This document shows positions 52,537-56,488 of a stretch of 56,488 nucleotides of DNA, one piece after another; position 1 is the first letter of the stretch, and each line of letters begins with the position of its first letter. This stretch comes from Cytophagales bacterium (GTDB lineage Bacteria; Bacteroidota; Bacteroidia; Cytophagales; Microscillaceae). The notes under the pieces were generated by a model. It was given only the letters and a program-made list of their open reading frames with translations. It did no database searches and was not told where the DNA came from. Both the position numbers and the translations under genes were made by a program. Location of the stretch: contig JAAFIN010000004.1 of NCBI GenBank assembly GCA_013297825.1, positions 1-56,488 on the forward strand, in the 5' to 3' direction.

Positions 52537-52986
52537 TTACAATATTTCCAACACTTCATAATTTTTTTGCATAAAAACAAAAGCATCACCCACTTTTTTG
52601 TGCATAAGCAACGCCCCAATGGGTGATTGTGGAGAAATTACAAAATATTTTTGTTCATCTAATTTTAATTGTCCAATACCAACTGCCACAAAAAAAGTGC
52701 CTTGATTTGTCATTACCAAACTACCCAAATTCACATTTATAAAAGTTTCTTGCCAATTTATTTGTGAAAGAATTTTTTGCTGTTGTTGTGCTTCTTGGAG
52801 GCGTTTTGTGTTATTTTCTATCTCAATTTGCATCATAGCACGTGTAGTTTCGTATTTGTCGCCTGCACTACTTTTGGTATCGCTTTGTGAAGTTTCTTGT
52901 GCATTATCAATGCTATTTTGTTGCATTTGGATATTTTGTTCAATTTGTAACAAACACCTTTGATAGATTTGGTTTTTGAGGTTCAT
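52537..52986 (-). CDS. GreA/GreB-like C-terminal domain protein (149 aa)
   Basis: The N-terminal half has a helix hairpin-like segment with SAGDKYETTRAMMQIEIENN and TKRLQEAQQQQKILSQINWQ; the C-terminal half FFVAVGIGQLKLDEQKYFVI and SPQSPIGALLMHKKVGDAFVF matches the GreA/B C-terminal fold (SPIG.ALL..KVGD). GreA and GreB rescue stalled RNA polymerase with acidic residues at a coiled-coil tip; the equivalent tip here is not obvious, so it may be a non-cleaving secondary-channel factor. Bacteroidota relatives are often misnamed 3-oxoacyl-ACP synthase; no such domain is present. Confidence 0.8.
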   Translation of the reverse strand: MNLKNQIYQRCLLQIEQNIQMQQNSIDNAQETSQSDTKSSAGDKYETTRAMMQIEIENNTKRLQEAQQQQKILSQINWQETFINVNLGSLVMTNQGTFFVAVGIGQLKLDEQKYFVISPQSPIGALLMHKKVGDAFVFMQKNYEVLEIL

Positions 52987-53058
52987 TTTTTATCTGTTTT
53001 TACATTCGTTTTTGTGCAAAAGAAATTTAAAATTTTAGAAAATCCTAAAAACTTCTGT

Positions 53059-53211
53059 TCAAAATGGCTGTTCAATCCTGAATTATCCAAAAAATCTTAA
53101 AATCCTGCTTAAAATTGGCTGTTCAATCCTGAATTATCCAAAAAATCTTAAAATCCTGCTCAAAATGGCTGTTCAATCCTGAATTATCCAAAAAATCTGT
53201 TTCTGTAAAAT
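53059..53211. repeat. 51-bp tandem repeat, 3 copies, plus a fourth at 53425-53490
   Basis: Each unit reads GGCTGTTCAATCCTGAATTA TCC, then AAAAAATCTTAAAATCCTGCT (given here in parts). Starts are near 53061, 53112 and 53163. A fourth copy lies 210 bases further on. The unit contains the interspersed GGCTGTT motif. Confidence 0.93.
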
Positions 53212-53276
53212 TTCCGTTGCAGTTTTTTTTGAAACTTTATTTCTTTTACAAGTTCAAAAAATCAAAGATTAATCTT

Positions 53277-53349
53277 GTGTCATTCTGAAAGAATCTGGCT
53301 GTTTTTCTGCTGGGAACAGCCAAACAGCCAGATTCTTTCAGAATGACAC
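53277..53349. repeat. 73-bp perfect hairpin from two inverted interspersed repeats
   Basis: Left arm 53277-53304 (GTGTCATTCTGAAAGAATCT, then GGCTGTTT) and right arm 53322-53349 are exact complements over 28 bases, with a 17-base loop. Single copies of the arm occur at 25199-25225 and, with changes, at 21674-21697. It does not overlap a gene. Confidence 0.93.
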
Positions 53350-53492
53350 CCCAATTATCCTATAAATTAGAAAACAAGTAGAAACCAATATTTTTGCAAC
53401 GAAACTTTTACAGTAACAAAATCTTAAAATCCTGTTCAAATTGGCTGTTCAATCCTGAATTATCCAAAAAATCTTAAAATCCTGCTTAAACT

Positions 53493-53524
53493 TTGCATTT
53501 TTTGAGAAAAAATAAATATCTTTG
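53493..53524 (+). promoter_or_regulatory. Bacteroidota promoter for polA
   Basis: TTG at 53493-53495, a 21-base spacer and TATCTTTG at 53517-53524, 45 bases before the ATG. Confidence 0.6.
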
Positions 53525-53568
53525 TAGATAATTAAATTTTTTTTAGCAAAAAACTTTCTTGTCTGCTT

Positions 53569-56488
53569 ATGAAAAAACTTTTCTTGCTTGATGCGATGGC
53601 ACTCATTTATAGGTCGCATTTTGCTTTGGCAAAAAATCCACGCATTACTTCCACCAAAATCAATACAAGTGCGATTTTTGGATTTACAAATACGCTTTTG
53701 GAAATCCTCAAAAAAGAAAATCCTACGCATATAGCAGTCGCTTTTGACACTTCCGCACCCACATTTCGCCACGTAGAATTTCCTGCGTACAAGGCACAAC
53801 GTGAAGCCCAACCTGAAGACATTACCACCGCAATTCCTTATATTTTTAGGCTTTTGGAGGCTTTTAATGTGAAAATATTGCGTTTGGAAGGGTATGAAGC
53901 TGACGATATTATTGGGACTTTTGCCAAAAAAGCCAAAGAAAAAGGCGACATTGTAACCTATATGATGACTCCTGATAAAGATTACGCCCAACTCGTGGAA
54001 GAAAATATTTTTTTGTATAAACCTGCGTCTTTTGGCAATGAACACAGTATTTGGGGCATAAAAGAGGTGTTGGAAAGATGGGAAATTCAAGAAACTTTAC
54101 AAGTAATTGATATTTTGGGCTTACAGGGTGATGCTGTGGATAATATTCCAGGTATTCCAAGCGTGGGCGAAAAAACTGCTATAAAACTCATAAAAGAATA
54201 TCAATCTGTTGAAAATGTTATCGCAAATGGTGATAAAATTGCAGGAAAATTAGGCGAAAATGTGCGTAATTTTGCTGACCAAGCCAAACTTTCTAAAAAA
54301 CTTGCAACTATTGAGCTAAATGTGCCTTTGGAATTTGTAGAAGATGAATTATTAAGAAAAGATTTTGATAAGGAAAAAGTAAAAAATCTCTTTGAAGAAC
54401 TTGAATTTAAAACCCTTACCGCAAGACTTTTTGAAGCAAAAAAACCAGAGGTTAAAAAAGAAGCCAAAACTTCAAAAACTACAAAAAATACCGCAAAAAA
54501 TACCCAAAACGCAGTTGCAACACCTGCACAATATGATTTATTTGGAAATTTAATTCCAGGAACAGGAACGCAAGTTACCACAACAGACAATAAAACCGAC
54601 CAAGAAGATAACAACGATAATTTTAATTATTTTGGGGATAATGATACTGAATTTGTGTCATCTTATCAAACAATTTATAACACAGTGCATTATTATCACG
54701 TCATTGATACGCCAGAATTGCGTGAGGATTTGATAAAACATCTTTTGTTGCAAAAATATGTGTGTTTTGACACCGAAACTACAGGACTTATTGCACATCA
54801 GGCAGAAATTGTGGGGCTTTCTTTTGCATATTCGCCAAATGAAGCATATTATGTGCCTTTTCCAAATAATTTTACAGAAGCAAAAACCATTTTAGAAGAA
54901 TTTTCTGTGGTTTTTGAACACAAAGAAATCATAAAAATTGCCCAAAATCTCAAATATGATTATACCATTTTGCAAAATTATGGCATTGAAATAAAAGGAA
55001 ATTTGGAGGACACAATGCTTTTGCATTACCTTTTAGAACCTGATGCAAAACACGGTTTGGACGATTTGGCACAAAATTATTTACACTACAAACCTGTTGA
55101 GATTGAGGAACTTATTGGCAAAAAAGGCAAAAATCAAACACAACTTAATATGCGTGATGTGCCTTTGGAACAAATCAAAGAATATGCTTGTGAAGATGCA
55201 GATGTTACCTTGCAACTTTGGCTAAAATTCAAGGATATGCTTACAGAAGGTCAAAAAAATATTTATCAAAATATTGAAATGCCTCTTGTCCCTGTTCTCG
55301 CTGAAATGGAACGAAATGGAATTAAAATTGATACCAAAAGCCTTAAAATTATTTCCGAAAAAATCACCGAAGAAGTCAAAGTTTTAGAAAAAGATATTTA
55401 TCAACTTGCAACAACAGAATTTAATATTGCCTCCCCAAAACAACTCGGTGAAATTCTTTTTGAAACCCTAAAACTTGACAACAAGGCAAAAAAAACACGT
55501 ACAGGTCAATACGCAACAGGTGAGGAAATTCTCCAAAAACTCAAAGATAAACACCTTATTATTCCAAAAATATTAGAATATAGGGAAATTGTAAAACTTC
55601 AAAATACGTATATTGATGCAATTCCTGAGCTAATTAACCCAAAAACGCAAAGAGTTCATACCACATTTCAGCAGGCAATCGCAAGCACAGGACGACTAAG
55701 TTCTACCAATCCCAATTTACAAAATATTCCTATCAAAACCACCAGAGGAAAGGAAATGCGTAGGGCATTTGTGGCAGAAGAAAATTCTGTTACAAAAAAA
55801 TATATTGTTTCTGCGGATTATTCACAAATAGAATTACGTATTATGGCACATTTTGCCAAAGATAATACAATGATTGAGGCATTTAAGCGTGGAGAGGATA
55901 TTCACACAATTACTGCCTCCAAAATCAATAAAATAGACCCCAAAGATGTTACGCCTGAAATGCGTAGAAGGGCAAAAACTGCTAATTTTGGCATAATTTA
56001 TGGGGTTTCTGCTCACGGACTTTCTGAACAATTAGAGATTTCACGTTCAGAAGCAAAAGAATTGATTGATGAGTATTTTGTGCAATTTCCAAATATTAAG
56101 CAATATATGGACAATGCCATTAGCGAAGCTCGCCATCAAGAATATGTAGAAACGCTTTGGGGAAGAAGGCGATATTTGAGAAGTATCAACAGCCAAAACC
56201 AAGTAGAAAAAGGCAATGCAGAACGTAACGCCATAAATGCACCTATTCAGGGAACTGCTGCGGATATGATAAAACTTGCAATGATTGCGGTTTTTGATTT
56301 TCTAAAAAACCAAAAACTTCAAACAAAACTACTTTTACAAGTACACGACGAACTTGTTTTTGAAGTACCTGAACACGAATTAGACATTATCCAAAATCAA
56401 ATTCCTATGCTTATGCAACAAGCTATGCCTCTTGATGTGCCTGTGGAAGTGGGTATGGGAAAAGGTGATAATTGGTTGGAAGCACATT
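53569..56488 (+). CDS. polA: DNA polymerase I, lacking only the stop codon at the window edge
   Basis: PolA fills gaps and removes primers in replication and repair. All three domains are present in 973 codons: 5'-3' exonuclease (about 1-290: MKKLFLLDAMALIYRSHFAL, EGYEADDIIGTFA, LQGDAVDNIPGIPSVGEKTA), 3'-5' exonuclease (about 370-570) with intact catalytic motifs FDTETTG (D401, E403), QNLKYDY and EYACEDAD, so proofreading is likely, and the polymerase palm/fingers (SADYSQIELRIMAHFA, RRAKTANFGIIYGVSAHGLS, LLQVHDELVFEVPEHE). A Lys/Thr/Asn-rich linker at about 300-360 (KKEAKTSKTTKNTAKNTQNA) is unusual in length. It ends GKGDNWLEAH, the normal end of the family, so the stop is probably the next codon. 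Confidence 0.97.
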   Translation, partial: MKKLFLLDAMALIYRSHFALAKNPRITSTKINTSAIFGFTNTLLEILKKENPTHIAVAFDTSAPTFRHVEFPAYKAQREAQPEDITTAIPYIFRLLEAFNVKILRLEGYEADDIIGTFAKKAKEKGDIVTYMMTPDKDYAQLVEENIFLYKPASFGNEHSIWGIKEVLERWEIQETLQVIDILGLQGDAVDNIPGIPSVGEKTAIKLIKEYQSVENVIANGDKIAGKLGENVRNFADQAKLSKKLATIELNVPLEFVEDELLRKDFDKEKVKNLFEELEFKTLTARLFEAKKPEVKKEAKTSKTTKNTAKNTQNAVATPAQYDLFGNLIPGTGTQVTTTDNKTDQEDNNDNFNYFGDNDTEFVSSYQTIYNTVHYYHVIDTPELREDLIKHLLLQKYVCFDTETTGLIAHQAEIVGLSFAYSPNEAYYVPFPNNFTEAKTILEEFSVVFEHKEIIKIAQNLKYDYTILQNYGIEIKGNLEDTMLLHYLLEPDAKHGLDDLAQNYLHYKPVEIEELIGKKGKNQTQLNMRDVPLEQIKEYACEDADVTLQLWLKFKDMLTEGQKNIYQNIEMPLVPVLAEMERNGIKIDTKSLKIISEKITEEVKVLEKDIYQLATTEFNIASPKQLGEILFETLKLDNKAKKTRTGQYATGEEILQKLKDKHLIIPKILEYREIVKLQNTYIDAIPELINPKTQRVHTTFQQAIASTGRLSSTNPNLQNIPIKTTRGKEMRRAFVAEENSVTKKYIVSADYSQIELRIMAHFAKDNTMIEAFKRGEDIHTITASKINKIDPKDVTPEMRRRAKTANFGIIYGVSAHGLSEQLEISRSEAKELIDEYFVQFPNIKQYMDNAISEARHQEYVETLWGRRRYLRSINSQNQVEKGNAERNAINAPIQGTAADMIKLAMIAVFDFLKNQKLQTKLLLQVHDELVFEVPEHELDIIQNQIPMLMQQAMPLDVPVEVGMGKGDNWLEAH

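Overview
The window comes from an AT-rich (roughly 30% GC by eye) member of the Bacteroidota, most likely a Cytophagales-type gliding or surface-living bacterium. The support is a complete type IX secretion (T9SS) type A sorting domain on a giant surface protein, menaquinone synthesis by MenB, start codons preceded by A-rich leaders rather than Shine-Dalgarno sites, and promoters of the Bacteroidota form TTG-N19-21-TAnnTTTG, clearest in front of tRNA-Val, a BlaI-type regulator, a DJ-1 family gene and polA. I cannot name the genus.

Layout. Bases 1-15580 hold two tandem minus-strand genes for giant secreted repeat proteins; the first (3110 visible codons) loses its C-terminus at the window edge, the second (1991 aa) is complete. 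From 15.8 to 29.7 kb are mostly housekeeping genes: an orphan BlaI-type repressor, trpF, a DsbD-like thiol:disulfide transporter, a SIRT5-like sirtuin, small membrane proteins including a 42-residue one, hisC, menB, a SufT-like Fe-S assembly gene carrying a 127-bp tandem duplication, a bacilliredoxin, hppD, a TPR protein, an ABM-fold protein and two small paralogous ORFs of unknown family. From 30.1 to 41.6 kb are an LRR/coiled-coil/adenylate cyclase fusion with a TTG start, a divergent HxlR/DJ-1 pair, a VOC protein, a DUF481 protein, a WG-repeat protein, a bestrophin, a Rossmann-fold reductase, a two-gene envelope operon (outer-membrane-like protein plus OmpA lipoprotein) and a PIN-domain toxin-antitoxin module. 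From 41.7 to 56.5 kb are several unknown proteins, rimM, tRNA-Val(TAC), purA, an LRR protein, a Fic protein, a methyltransferase, a GreA/B-like protein and polA, which runs to the right edge with only its stop codon apparently missing.

The most unusual property is the repeat content. (1) A GC-rich element with core CCCCCTTTGGGGG followed by a G-rich half occurs nine times; six copies lie inside three envelope genes, are read in three frames, and in one case encode the core of a signal peptide. (2) About twenty copies of AAACAGCCAAA lie between genes, often within longer composite repeats. (3) Simple tandem arrays of 8, 11, 15, 16 and 51 bp fill other gaps, including a 31-copy 8-bp array in the predicted 5' leader of the DJ-1 family gene. 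(4) There are two hairpin elements of 73 and about 135 bp. I found no CRISPR array, no transposase and no rRNA. No single multi-gene cluster stands out as a clear new defence or metabolic system; the in-gene palindromic element, the small paralogue pair and the unannotated PIN antitoxin are the best leads.
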